A DNA stretch of 64,000 bases from JAMWDF01 sp964645405. GTDB taxonomy: Bacteria > Ratteibacteria > UBA8468 > B48-G9 > DSTR01. The notes under the pieces are model-generated. The model ran no database searches. It was not told the DNA's origin and saw nothing but the letters and a program-made list of their open reading frames with translations. Both the position numbers and the translations under genes were made by a program. Location of the stretch: positions 25,925 through 89,924 of the forward strand of contig CAZYCA010000020.1 of the NCBI GenBank assembly GCA_964645405.1. Direction: 5' to 3'. Shown here in pieces: positions 34,177-42,874 of this stretch (the stretch's first letter is position 1; each line of letters starts with the position of its first letter).

Positions 34177-34440
34177 GTGCAGGAGAAAAAAAGTAACGGG
34201 CAACTTTTATCTCTGGCGGAGGTACCAGCTGGTCGCTACTGTATTGTTGCACTGGAGCCTGATTTTATCTGTGGCCGTTTGAGAAGATTGGGAGTGAAAG
34301 CGGGAGACACGGTACAGGTAATCAAACCCGGTCCTGGGCCAGTAATTTTTCTAAAAGGAAATATGCGCATAGGAATAGGATGGGGACTGGCGTGCAGGAT
34401 TCTGGTCAAGCCGGTGGAGGAAAACAGGGAGAATCTCTAA
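34177..34440 (+). CDS. feoA: Ferrous iron transport protein A
   Basis: 87-residue SH3-like cytosolic partner of FeoB. The family pattern is visible: LAEVPAGRYCIVALEPD, then RRLGVKAGDTVQVIKPGPGPVI and a final GLACRILVKP. The GTG start at 34177 has GGGGA at 34165-34169. The stop codon shares its last base with the feoB ATG. An overlapping out-of-frame ATG at 34170 opens only eight codons and is ignored. Confidence 0.9.
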   Translation: MQEKKSNGQLLSLAEVPAGRYCIVALEPDFICGRLRRLGVKAGDTVQVIKPGPGPVIFLKGNMRIGIGWGLACRILVKPVEENRENL

Positions 34441-36425
34441 TGAAGGTCGTGAAAGTGGCTCTTGCTGGCAGCCCCAATACAGGCAAGTCAACCATTTTTA
34501 ATGCTTTAACCGGCAGTCATCAACGAATTGGTAACTGGCCTGGTGTGACAGTGGAGAAAATGGAGGGTTCCTACGAATGGGAGGGGGTCACCTATCAGGT
34601 GGTGGACTTGCCTGGTACTTATGATTTCTGTGCGCACACTCTTGATGAAAAAATTGCCCGGGATTATCTGCTCAAGGAGAAACCGGATGTGGTAGTGGTT
34701 GTGCTTAACAGTTGCAACTTAGAGACAAACCTGTACCTTTTAATTCTTGTTCTGGAAATGGGGCTGAGGGTGGTAGTGGCACTTAATATGTATGACAAAG
34801 CCTGTGAACAGGGACTGAAAATTGACTATAAACGTCTTGGTTCCATTCTGAAGGTAATTGTTGTGCCTACAGTGGCTACCAGACTTATCGGTATTGAGGA
34901 ATTGAAGAAAAGCATCACCCTTGCTTTTAACCAGCCACTTCCTCTTCCTCCTGTTAACTATGGGGAAAAGGTGGAAGGTTTACTTGCGGAAGTGGAAGAG
35001 GCAGTGAAACATTTTCGTCTGCCCTACCCTACCCGTCAGGTAGCTTTAAGACTGGCAGAGAATGATGGAGAGATGAAGGAATGGCTCAAACAGCATGATG
35101 CTTCCGGCCGGGTAAAGATGCTGCTGGATTCTCTGAAGGAGATTGTGCAGGACCCGGAAAAATTTTTCTGGGAGAAAAGGTACGGATTCAGCCACGGCCT
35201 GGTTATGGAATGTACCAGTCTGGAAAGTAACAGACAGGCCAGGGTGGATTTCACCAATCGGCTGGACAGGATACTTACACATCCGTGGGCAGGACTGGTA
35301 GTTTTCATGTTTTTGATGGCTCTGGTTTTTGAGGTTGTTTTTCAATGGAGCTCACCTTTTCAGATTTTTCTGGCAAGAGTTTTCCATCTAATGGCACGTT
35401 CGGCTGGGTTTCTGCTGAAAAGCGTGAACGCCCCGGACTGGCTCATCTCTTTTTTTACGGATGGCTTTTTTAATGGGGTAGGTTCTGTCGTTTCTTTCCT
35501 TCCCAATATCTTTTTGCTTTTTCTTTTCTTCGCTGCTTTAGAAGATTCAGGTTACATGGCACGGGTGGCTTTTATCACTGACCCGGTGATGCATCGTCTT
35601 GGTCTCCACGGCCGTAGTGCCATTCCTATGGTTTTAGGTTTTGGCTGTAATGTTCCGGCTATTTTATCTACCCGCACCCTGGAATCAACAAGAGATAGAT
35701 ATTTAACCATCCTCATCAATCCCTTTATGAGTTGTTCTGCCAGGTTACCGGTTTACCTGCTCTTCTGCGGTGTTTTTTTCCCTCGTTATCAGGGGGCTAT
35801 TGTTATTTCGCTGTACCTGATAGGTGTCGTTATGGCAGTACTGACAGCAAGGATTTTTTCCTGGCTATGTTTTAAGGAAGAAACTGCCCCCCTGATTATG
35901 GAACTGCCACCGTATAATGTGCCGGTTTTACGCAATATGCTGAATTCTGCCTGGTACAGGACGCTTCTTTTTTTACGCAAGGCGGGAACAGTAATTCTGA
36001 TATCTATGCTGGTAGTATGGTTACTGGCCTGGTTTCCCTCCGGGAGTGAGTATGCCAGTCGCCACAGTTTTCTTGGTCGTTTTGGCGCTTTTCTGGCTCC
36101 GGTCTTAAAACCTGCTGGCTTTGGTTTCTGGGAAGCAGCAGTAGCGCTTACCTGTGGGCTGGTTGCCAAGGAAGCAGTAATCGGTGTCCTGGGGACTCTT
36201 TATGGTGGTGCAGCAGGTCTCAATCAGGTTCTTGGTACGGTTTTCACCCCTGTTTCTGCATATTCTTTTCTCCTGATGACACTTCTATATCTTCCGTGTC
36301 TGGCAACGATTGCTGCCATCAAGCAGGAAGCAGGAGTAAAATGGGCAGCCGTAAGCGCTATCTGGTCGCTACTGGTGGGCTGGTCAGCAGCGACTATTTT
36401 TTATCAGCTGGCCAGTTTGATGTAG
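34440..36425 (+). CDS. feoB: Ferrous iron transporter B
   Basis: GTP-dependent ferrous iron importer of the inner membrane, 661 residues from ATG 34440. The N-terminal G domain has G1 GSPNTGKST (10-18), G3 DLPGTYD, G4 NMYDK near 120; the membrane part holds two Gate domains with GFGCNVPAIL near 400 and a CSARLPVYLLF block near 437. I rejected an earlier in-frame ATG at 34380 because it lies in feoA and the conserved N-terminus starts at 34440; GGGAG is just upstream. Iron supply fits the many Fe-S and Ni-Fe enzymes encoded nearby. Confidence 0.96.
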   Translation: MKVVKVALAGSPNTGKSTIFNALTGSHQRIGNWPGVTVEKMEGSYEWEGVTYQVVDLPGTYDFCAHTLDEKIARDYLLKEKPDVVVVVLNSCNLETNLYLLILVLEMGLRVVVALNMYDKACEQGLKIDYKRLGSILKVIVVPTVATRLIGIEELKKSITLAFNQPLPLPPVNYGEKVEGLLAEVEEAVKHFRLPYPTRQVALRLAENDGEMKEWLKQHDASGRVKMLLDSLKEIVQDPEKFFWEKRYGFSHGLVMECTSLESNRQARVDFTNRLDRILTHPWAGLVVFMFLMALVFEVVFQWSSPFQIFLARVFHLMARSAGFLLKSVNAPDWLISFFTDGFFNGVGSVVSFLPNIFLLFLFFAALEDSGYMARVAFITDPVMHRLGLHGRSAIPMVLGFGCNVPAILSTRTLESTRDRYLTILINPFMSCSARLPVYLLFCGVFFPRYQGAIVISLYLIGVVMAVLTARIFSWLCFKEETAPLIMELPPYNVPVLRNMLNSAWYRTLLFLRKAGTVILISMLVVWLLAWFPSGSEYASRHSFLGRFGAFLAPVLKPAGFGFWEAAVALTCGLVAKEAVIGVLGTLYGGAAGLNQVLGTVFTPVSAYSFLLMTLLYLPCLATIAAIKQEAGVKWAAVSAIWSLLVGWSAATIFYQLASLM

Positions 36426-36502
36426 CTGGTTGAGTTCTTGGTAGGGTAAGAAATGGTGGGGCGAAGTTTTTGACAGAATCTGAGTTTCGTGGAGGAATTT
36501 TT

Positions 36503-36940
36503 ATGAAAAAAAAGTTGAGGAAATTTCCACCTGGCAGAAAAAAAGGAAGTTTAACTGCCAGGCTGGAAGATTACCTGGAGACTATTTCTCTTCTTGACCG
36601 TACAGGGAAAGGCACACGGGTAAAAGACATCGGCCGGCTGCTAAAGGTGAGAAATTCCTCGGTTGTTTCAGCACTTAACACATTGGTGCGTAATGGTCTT
36701 GTTAAGCACGCACCTTACGGAAAGGTTCTGTTGACCGGTAAAGGATATCGGCAGGCACAATCAATTATCAGGAAACATTCGGCGCTTTTTGTTTTTTTGC
36801 GGGATATTCTCGGTCTTGACAAAGGGACTGCAGAAAATGATGCCTGTCTCATTGAGCATGTGGTTAGCCCGGATACCTTGAGAAAACTGACAAAGCTGGT
36901 ACGTTCTTATGGCACAAAAGGGTCTCTGCACTCTTCTTAG
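36503..36940 (+). CDS. DtxR/MntR-family metal-dependent transcriptional regulator
   Basis: 145 residues: an N-terminal winged helix (ARLEDYLETISLL near 17, VKDIGRLLKVRNSSVVSALN near 38, NGLVKHAPYGKVLLTGKG) and a dimerisation/metal domain with HSALFVFLRDILGL and ACLIEHVVSPDTLRKL, where the E-H pair is a typical ligand set. No C-terminal SH3 domain, so it is of the short MntR/archaeal-IdeR form. ATG 36503 was chosen for GGAGG 7 nt upstream. Last gene of the feo operon; likely binds the palindrome at 34142-34163. Converges on fhs with 4-base overlap. Confidence 0.9.
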   Translation: MKKKLRKFPPGRKKGSLTARLEDYLETISLLDRTGKGTRVKDIGRLLKVRNSSVVSALNTLVRNGLVKHAPYGKVLLTGKGYRQAQSIIRKHSALFVFLRDILGLDKGTAENDACLIEHVVSPDTLRKLTKLVRSYGTKGSLHSS

Positions 36941-38631
36941 AAAAGCCCCACTACCCTGCCCTGGCTGTCAATGTCTACCTTGGTTCCAGCAGGAACCGAA
37001 GGAAGTCCCGGCATGGTTCTCATCTCTCCGCACAGGGGGTAAAGAAAACCAGCACCAGCGGAAAGCCTGACATCCCGGATAGGCAGAGTAAAACCTTCCG
37101 GCCTTCCTTTCAAAGCCGGGTCGTGAGAGAGTGAAAGATGGGTTTTAGCCATACATACTGGAAGATGGCTAAAACCCCATTTTGTGTACAGAGCGATTTT
37201 CTCTTCGGCTAAAGGCTGGTAGTCCACTTTTGCCGCTCCATAAATTTTAGTGGCGATGGTTTCTATTTTTTTCTTAATGGGCCAGTCATCCGGATAAAGG
37301 AAACGGAAAGATTTTTCTTTCTCACAGGCTTTTAAAACCTTTTCTGCCAGTTCCAGTCCACCCTGCCCACCTTTAGCCCAGACTTCACTGACAGCCACAT
37401 TTTCAGCACCTGCCTGCAAAGAAATTTCAGCAACAGTATTAATTTCTTTCTCTGTGTCAGTGGTAAACCTGTTGATGGCGACGACCACAGGTACTCCAAA
37501 AAGATGAGCATTTTCAATATGTTTGATTAGATTTCCACAGCCCTCTTTAATTGCGGGGATATTTTCCTCAATGAGGGAGCGGTCCAGTGGTTTTCCCGGG
37601 ATTACCTTAAACCGACCACTATGCATTTTCAATGCTCTTACAGAGACTACGATGACTACACAATCAGGTTTCAACCCACTCACACGACATTTGATATTCA
37701 TAAATTTTTCCATACCACAGTCAGCCCCAAAGCCACTTTCCGTGACAACATACTCAGCCAGTCTTAAAGCCAGGCGGTCAGCGATAATGGAACTGTTACC
37801 GTGAGCAATATTAGCAAATGGTCCTGCATGGACAAAAACAGGTGTATATTCCAGTGTTTGCAGAAGTGTGGGCTTGATGGCATCACGCATAATTACAGTC
37901 ATGGCTCCAGCAGCCTTCAACTCTTCAGCAGTGACAGGTTTCTTAGAAATCGTCTGACCCACAATGATTCGTCCCAGACGCTTCCGTAAATCAAAAAGGT
38001 CACTGGTCAATGCTAAAATTGCCATGACCTCGGAAGCAACAGTAATGTCAAATCCCGTTTCTCTGGGTACGCCGTCATCTTTAGTTCCCAGACCAATGAC
38101 AATATGTCTTAAAGCCCTGTCACTAACATCAACCACCCTGGGCCAGGTGATAGCATGCAAATCAATTCCCAGCGGGTTACCTTTAGTTAGAGAATTATCA
38201 ATGAAGGCAGCCAGAAGGTTATGTGCTAATCCTACCGCGTGGACATCTCCGGTTAAGTGCAGATTGAAATCTTCCATCGGCACAACCTGGGAATACCCTC
38301 CACCAGCTGCTCCTCCCTTGATGCCAAAGACCGGGCCGAGAGAGGGCTGGCGGATACAGGTGAAAACCTTTTTGCCCAGTTTCCCTATAGCCTGGGAAAG
38401 TCCTATAGTAGTAACAGTTTTACCTTCCCCCAGAGGTGTAGGCGTAATAGCAGTAACATCTATATATTTGCCAACAGGTCTATCTTTTAACTCTTTTTCC
38501 AGTTCTAAAGAAACCTTGGCTTTATAGTTTCCATAAAGCTCCAGAAATTTTTCACTGATACCACAGTTTTCTGCAATCTCTCTGATAGGTTTCAATTTTG
38601 CCTGCTGAGCAATTTCTAAATCTGACAGCAT
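36937..38631 (-). CDS. fhs: Formate-tetrahydrofolate ligase
   Basis: ATP-dependent formation of 10-formyl-THF from formate, the entry step of the methyl branch of the Wood-Ljungdahl pathway. 564 residues with the nucleotide motif TPTPLGEGKTVTTIGLSQAI near 64, RQPSLGPVFGIKGGAAGGGY near 98, and a near-complete match to the family through SAGAGFLYPLCGEMRTMPGL at the C-terminus. GGAGG stands 6 nt before the ATG. No other folate genes (folD, metF) are in the window apart from glyA and acsE. Confidence 0.97.
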   Translation of the reverse strand: MLSDLEIAQQAKLKPIREIAENCGISEKFLELYGNYKAKVSLELEKELKDRPVGKYIDVTAITPTPLGEGKTVTTIGLSQAIGKLGKKVFTCIRQPSLGPVFGIKGGAAGGGYSQVVPMEDFNLHLTGDVHAVGLAHNLLAAFIDNSLTKGNPLGIDLHAITWPRVVDVSDRALRHIVIGLGTKDDGVPRETGFDITVASEVMAILALTSDLFDLRKRLGRIIVGQTISKKPVTAEELKAAGAMTVIMRDAIKPTLLQTLEYTPVFVHAGPFANIAHGNSSIIADRLALRLAEYVVTESGFGADCGMEKFMNIKCRVSGLKPDCVVIVVSVRALKMHSGRFKVIPGKPLDRSLIEENIPAIKEGCGNLIKHIENAHLFGVPVVVAINRFTTDTEKEINTVAEISLQAGAENVAVSEVWAKGGQGGLELAEKVLKACEKEKSFRFLYPDDWPIKKKIETIATKIYGAAKVDYQPLAEEKIALYTKWGFSHLPVCMAKTHLSLSHDPALKGRPEGFTLPIRDVRLSAGAGFLYPLCGEMRTMPGLPSVPAGTKVDIDSQGRVVGLF

Positions 38632-38658
38632 TCATATCCTCCTTCTTACGTTTTTCTG

Positions 38659-40167
38659 TCACTTTGTGGATTTAAGGGCCTGGTAACTGAGGTACTTTTC
38701 GTCCCAGGCTGAAGTCTCTTTCGGTTGAAAAATTATCAGCGGGAAAGAACTCCTGCTTACTGTCCGCAGCTCTGACAACTCTGCAATTTCTTTCCTGGCT
38801 AAAGCCTGAATCAGAACGTTACCGGTAGCGGTAGCTTCCACAGGACCGCTGATGACAGTCTTTTTGGTAGCAGAAGACGCCAGCTGGCATAAGAGTTTGT
38901 TCTGGCAACCACCCCCTACAATATGCAAAACATCTATCTTACGAGCCAGTATATCTTCCAGTTGTGAGAACACATAACGGTATTCCATAGCTAGACTCTC
39001 CAGTATCACTCTTGTTATTTCTCCCTCAGTTTGAGGAACATTCTGGCCGGTAGACTGACAGTACTGACAGATACGTTCCACCATGTTTCCCGGAAAAAGA
39101 AAGCGGGTATCTTCCACGTTGATAAAGGCAGTAAAAGGCCTGGCTTCGGATGCCAGGCGGGTTAAGTCATCATAAGAATAAAATTTTCCTGCCTTTTCCC
39201 AGTTGCGCCGGCACTCCTGTAAAATCCATAGACCCATGATATTTTTCAAAAGTCTGATACTGCCGGCAAACCCGCCCTCATTGGTGAAATTGTAATGGTA
39301 AGTTTTCTCGTTGATGATTGGTTCTGGTATTTCTACCCCTAAAAGGGACCAGGTACCCGAAGACAGATAAGCCCAGTTGCCCTCTTCGGCCGTGGCCGGG
39401 ACGCTGACTACCGCAGAAGCAGTGTCGTGGCTGCAGACCGCATAAACTGGAATTTCAGGAAGGGATAGTTCTTCTCTCACTGAAGGATGTAGAGATGCTA
39501 ACTGGCGACCCGGGGAGATAACCTCAGGGAGAAAATGGGTGGGCAGGCCAAGTTTTTCCAGAAGGGAAAAGCACCAGTTACCGCGGGGTGCCTGTTGCTG
39601 TGTCTGAGCTGAACTGTTATACATCTGGGAAGTACTGGCAATGGTGTATTCTGCCACCTTTTCTCCGGTCAGCCAGAAAGAGAAGAGGTTGGGCATGAAA
39701 AGAAGATGTCTGGCAGTGTGAAGAAGCTGGGGATGGTCCCGCTGAGTGGCCAGAAGCTGGAAAAGAGTATTAAGGGGCATGAACTGAATACCTGTTTCCT
39801 TAAAAATTTCTTCCCGGGGGACTTTCAGAAAGGCTTCCTCCATAATTCCTTCAGTTCTCCTGTCCCGATAATGGAAAGGATTGCCGAGAAGAATATCTCC
39901 GGGACCTATCAAACCGTAGTCCACTCCCCAGGTTGTTACTCCTAGCCCGGAGATATTTTTGTACTGACGAAAAGCCTGAACAATTCCCTGCTTGATACAG
40001 GCAAATATGGATAAAACATCCCAGTGAAGATGAGAAAGGAGAAAAACATTCTGGGTGGGAAAGCGGCTCACTTCTTGCAGGGATAACTTGTGGCCGTCAA
40101 AAATTCCTGCCATAATCCGACCGCTCTCTGCACCTAAATCTATGCCCAAAAAAATTTCTTCAGCCAT
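38659..40167 (-). CDS. rhaB: Rhamnulokinase (FGGY carbohydrate kinase)
   Basis: Sugar kinase of about 502 residues that phosphorylates L-rhamnulose in the family's best studied members. Motifs: FLGIDLGAESGRIMAG at the N-terminus, GVTTWGVDYGL near 75, HDTASAVVSVP near 245, LSSGTWSLLGVE near 265 and HIVGGGCQNKLLCQLAS near 425. I start at ATG 40167 because the conserved N-terminus begins there; the frame extends to 40203. No rhamnose isomerase or aldolase is adjacent, so the substrate could be a related ketose such as L-fuculose. It lies downstream-oriented next to fhs. Confidence 0.87.
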   Translation of the reverse strand: MAEEIFLGIDLGAESGRIMAGIFDGHKLSLQEVSRFPTQNVFLLSHLHWDVLSIFACIKQGIVQAFRQYKNISGLGVTTWGVDYGLIGPGDILLGNPFHYRDRRTEGIMEEAFLKVPREEIFKETGIQFMPLNTLFQLLATQRDHPQLLHTARHLLFMPNLFSFWLTGEKVAEYTIASTSQMYNSSAQTQQQAPRGNWCFSLLEKLGLPTHFLPEVISPGRQLASLHPSVREELSLPEIPVYAVCSHDTASAVVSVPATAEEGNWAYLSSGTWSLLGVEIPEPIINEKTYHYNFTNEGGFAGSIRLLKNIMGLWILQECRRNWEKAGKFYSYDDLTRLASEARPFTAFINVEDTRFLFPGNMVERICQYCQSTGQNVPQTEGEITRVILESLAMEYRYVFSQLEDILARKIDVLHIVGGGCQNKLLCQLASSATKKTVISGPVEATATGNVLIQALARKEIAELSELRTVSRSSFPLIIFQPKETSAWDEKYLSYQALKSTK

Positions 40168-40228
40168 TAGCCTATATTTTAACCATTCAGAAAGTTCCGT
40201 CAAGTTGCCGGCTGAAAGACACGAGGAA

Positions 40229-40259
40229 TTGCTACCACTTCAGGTGATTGTGCTAAAAT
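40229..40259 (+). promoter_or_regulatory. Possible promoter of the DHOD-like gene, short-leader type
   Basis: TGCTAAAAT (extended -10, hexamer 40254-40259) with TTGCTA (40229-40234) 19 nt upstream; the ATG follows 11 nt after the -10 box, giving a leader of about 5 nt and no SD. Confidence 0.4.
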
Positions 40260-40270
40260 GAGAAATAACT

Positions 40271-41380
40271 ATGAAGAAAAAACTGGAGCAATTGAGGCAG
40301 CAATGTTGCCAGGGAAACTGGCCCGAAAATTTTCCAGAGCTGGTGAAAGAATACCTGGGTATAGAACTTGACTGTTACTATGGAAAGCGATGGCTCAAAC
40401 ACCCGGTTCTTGTGGCTCCCGGTCAACTCACTCTAAGACCAGAACAGATAGCGGAGATTAAGAAGGCAGGTTATGCCGGATGTGTTCTCAAGTCTCTGGT
40501 CGGAGAAAATAGTCTGGGGTCCTGTAGTATGGGCTTCCAGCGTCAGAAGGCAACATACATAAAAACTGTTTATGAAGAACAAGACCAGTCTGGTCGGTAT
40601 CCCATTATTCACTGGGATGGACGGGCTGACACAAGGAATTTGAAGGAGTATCTCACCTTTGCTGCTCAGGCAAGACAGTTGGAGGGGAAAAACTTTTTTG
40701 TAGCAGGTTCTTTCCTCTGCCACCTGCCGGCTCCTTCCGAGGACTTCCAAAGAGAAGAGTGGCAGTTTACAGTCCAGAAACTGAGTCAGATTGGTTTTTC
40801 TACTCTGGAAGTAGATTTCTGTCCTTCCCTGGTAAAAGAACACAACTTAATGGAGAAAAAAAATATCTTGCGCTGGTATCGCCAGGTACCGGAGATAATC
40901 AAAAGTGTGGAGCGAGAGATTGCTGTTTTCCCCAAGCTGCTTAATTTAAACTGGGGGCTGGACTTTCAACTGGAGATGGCAGAAGCTGCCTGGAAGGGCG
41001 GTGCTGATGGTCTGGTTGTGGCTAACCGCATTTACGATGAAAAGATACAATGTGCTTATGGTGGTAGAAAACTGCGAGAACGGAATCTGATTCAGGTGAA
41101 GGAAATTTCTCGTTCTTTTCCGGGTTTAAGTATATCTGGTACCGGTGGGGTCTACTGCGGAAGGGATGTTCTTGATTATTTACAGGCAGGTGCCAGTAAT
41201 ATTCAACTGTTAAGTTTTCTGATGGGAAAAGTCCGGTCACCTTGGCTGAGAAAGTGTGGAAATAAATTAGAAAAAGTTCTTTACCAACTTTATTTTGACC
41301 CTGGGGAAGGAATACTTCCACTCTTGCTTCAGAGGGGCTGGAAAGATCTCTGGCAGATAAAGGTAGATGCTTCCTGTTAA
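40271..41380 (+). CDS. Dihydroorotate dehydrogenase-like FMN TIM-barrel protein
   Basis: 369 residues with the layout of FMN-linked DHOD-type barrels: PVLVAPGQLT near 45, CVLKSLVGENSLG near 75, EVDFCPSLVKEHNL near 187 (a cysteine where class 1 enzymes have their catalytic Cys in NLSCPN), FPKLLNLNWG near 217, GGADGLVVANR near 240, and the FMN-phosphate region SGTGGVYCGRDVLDYLQAGASNIQLLS near 290. The N-terminal 40 residues are extra. Because the canonical substrate-binding asparagines are not clearly conserved, orotate metabolism is doubtful and the substrate is unknown. Monocistronic, between rhaB and the acs operon. Confidence 0.65.
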   Translation: MKKKLEQLRQQCCQGNWPENFPELVKEYLGIELDCYYGKRWLKHPVLVAPGQLTLRPEQIAEIKKAGYAGCVLKSLVGENSLGSCSMGFQRQKATYIKTVYEEQDQSGRYPIIHWDGRADTRNLKEYLTFAAQARQLEGKNFFVAGSFLCHLPAPSEDFQREEWQFTVQKLSQIGFSTLEVDFCPSLVKEHNLMEKKNILRWYRQVPEIIKSVEREIAVFPKLLNLNWGLDFQLEMAEAAWKGGADGLVVANRIYDEKIQCAYGGRKLRERNLIQVKEISRSFPGLSISGTGGVYCGRDVLDYLQAGASNIQLLSFLMGKVRSPWLRKCGNKLEKVLYQLYFDPGEGILPLLLQRGWKDLWQIKVDASC

Positions 41381-41386
41381 CAACAG

Positions 41387-41977
41387 CTATTTTTCTCCCA
41401 TTAATCTGGCAACAATCTCTTCACACAGCACCACAGCGTCTTCCGTGTCCAGATACTTTTTGATGCTGCCACTGAAAAGGACTTTCAGTTCAGGCGGGAA
41501 TTCCTCATCAGCAGGGTAAAGTAAAAAATAAACCGAGACTTTTGGAAAGGCAGGGATTACAACGCCCAGAGGCGCATCCTCAAATCTCTTGCCTCCGATT
41601 TTTTCTGTCGCTGGCAGAAACATTTCCGGTTTTCCACCAAACCATTCCAGTAGCGGATTAATCACTCTGTTCTGAAAGGAAGGAAAATAGAAGTTACCTG
41701 CTTCCATTTCCTTAAAACTAACCAGGGACGTAGAGGGCAAACCCCGGCTATCAAGAAGATAGTGGCAGATGAGAACTTTTTCCTTTTCCGTAAGCCACTG
41801 GTCGTCTCTGAAGATTAAATCTGGTAGGGTTATTTTACAGCCATGGGTAAGGTAGGAAATGGTCAGCACGCCAGAATCAGCATCCCATAAAGCCCCGGCC
41901 TGGTCTGCTAATTTACCATAATCTTTCCCACAAAATTCCTGTCGTAATAAGTCAAAAGTTTTTGATTTTTCTCTCAT
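41387..41977 (-). CDS. DUF3786 protein, last gene of the acs operon
   Basis: 196 residues of the DUF3786 type (GALWDADSGVLTISYLTHGCKITLPDL near 28, LICHYLLDSRGLP near 68, VVIPAFPKVSVYFLLYPADEEFPPELKVLFSG near 138). Such proteins occur in anaerobes with CO dehydrogenase or corrinoid enzymes, and here the gene overlaps acsE by one base, so a role in corrinoid protein function is plausible but unproven. No cofactor motif or membrane segment is visible. Confidence 0.75.
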   Translation of the reverse strand: MREKSKTFDLLRQEFCGKDYGKLADQAGALWDADSGVLTISYLTHGCKITLPDLIFRDDQWLTEKEKVLICHYLLDSRGLPSTSLVSFKEMEAGNFYFPSFQNRVINPLLEWFGGKPEMFLPATEKIGGKRFEDAPLGVVIPAFPKVSVYFLLYPADEEFPPELKVLFSGSIKKYLDTEDAVVLCEEIVARLMGEK

Positions 41978-42852
41978 TAGATTCTCAGCCAGGAATGGGA
42001 GTAGATGGAACGTCCACAGAGAACTTCTGCTGTTTTTACCAGGTTGCGCCTTTCCTCATCAAGATTGCTGGCATCAATTTTTTCTTCCATCGCACGTCTG
42101 ACGATATCAGAGAGTTCTGGTCGCTGCCTTCTGGCGATAGCCATCAGTTCTTTATCCTGGGCGTCAACGATAGCACTGGAAAGCCCGTACTGACTTAACA
42201 TAATCAGGTATGTCCGGTTTACCAGTCCGCGGAGTTTCTCTTCAATTCCGTTGGAGACATTAGAGAGCCCGCAGGTGCTTTTGAAATCAGGTAACAACTC
42301 TGGCAGCATCTTCATGAAATCCAGCACCGCAACAACCTGTTCCTGCTGAAAAGCCACAGGAAGAACTATCGGGTCAAAGTAAACATTTTCATGGCTAATC
42401 CCTGCCTGGTCAACCCAGGCTGCTACTTCTGCTGCCAGTGCCCCGCGTTCGTTGGCATCACGTGGCATACCTTCTTTTCCCAAAAGAAGAGCAATAAAAC
42501 TGCATTTATATTTTTGTACCAGAGGAAAGAGTTCCTCCATCCGTTCCGGAATAGCCTGGATGGAGTTAATTAAAGCACTGCTACCTTCCATTTCCAGCCC
42601 AACCTTGATTGCCTCTATATTGGTTGTATCCAGGGAAAGTGGTAAGGAGCTCACCTCCCGGATAGTCTGGATGATCCATTCTATCAGGGAAGGTCCATTT
42701 TTTTTTGCTGGACCTATGTTGATGTCAAGATAATCTACTCCTGCTTGCTCACTTTTAACAGCCAGTTGTTGAATTGGTTCTTTCTTTCTTTCCTTCATGG
42801 CAGCCTGTAACTTCTTATTCATCACGTTGATGTTTTCAGCAATCAGCAACAT
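41977..42852 (-). CDS. acsE: Methyltetrahydrofolate:corrinoid/iron-sulfur protein methyltransferase
   Basis: Moves the methyl group of 5-methyl-THF to Co(I) of the corrinoid iron-sulfur protein. TIM-barrel pterin-binding enzyme, 291 residues: IAENINVMNKKLQ at the N-terminus, AGVDYLDINIGP near 38, PLSLDTTNIEAIKVGL near 72 and STCGLSNVSNG near 193 (the pterin and catalytic Asn region). About 30 residues longer than Moorella AcsE, mostly at the C-terminus. Adjacent to acsC in the operon order acsB-acsC-acsE. Confidence 0.93.
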   Translation of the reverse strand: MLLIAENINVMNKKLQAAMKERKKEPIQQLAVKSEQAGVDYLDINIGPAKKNGPSLIEWIIQTIREVSSLPLSLDTTNIEAIKVGLEMEGSSALINSIQAIPERMEELFPLVQKYKCSFIALLLGKEGMPRDANERGALAAEVAAWVDQAGISHENVYFDPIVLPVAFQQEQVVAVLDFMKMLPELLPDFKSTCGLSNVSNGIEEKLRGLVNRTYLIMLSQYGLSSAIVDAQDKELMAIARRQRPELSDIVRRAMEEKIDASNLDEERRNLVKTAEVLCGRSIYSHSWLRI

Positions 42853-42874
42853 ATTAACCTCCGCCTCCTTTTAT

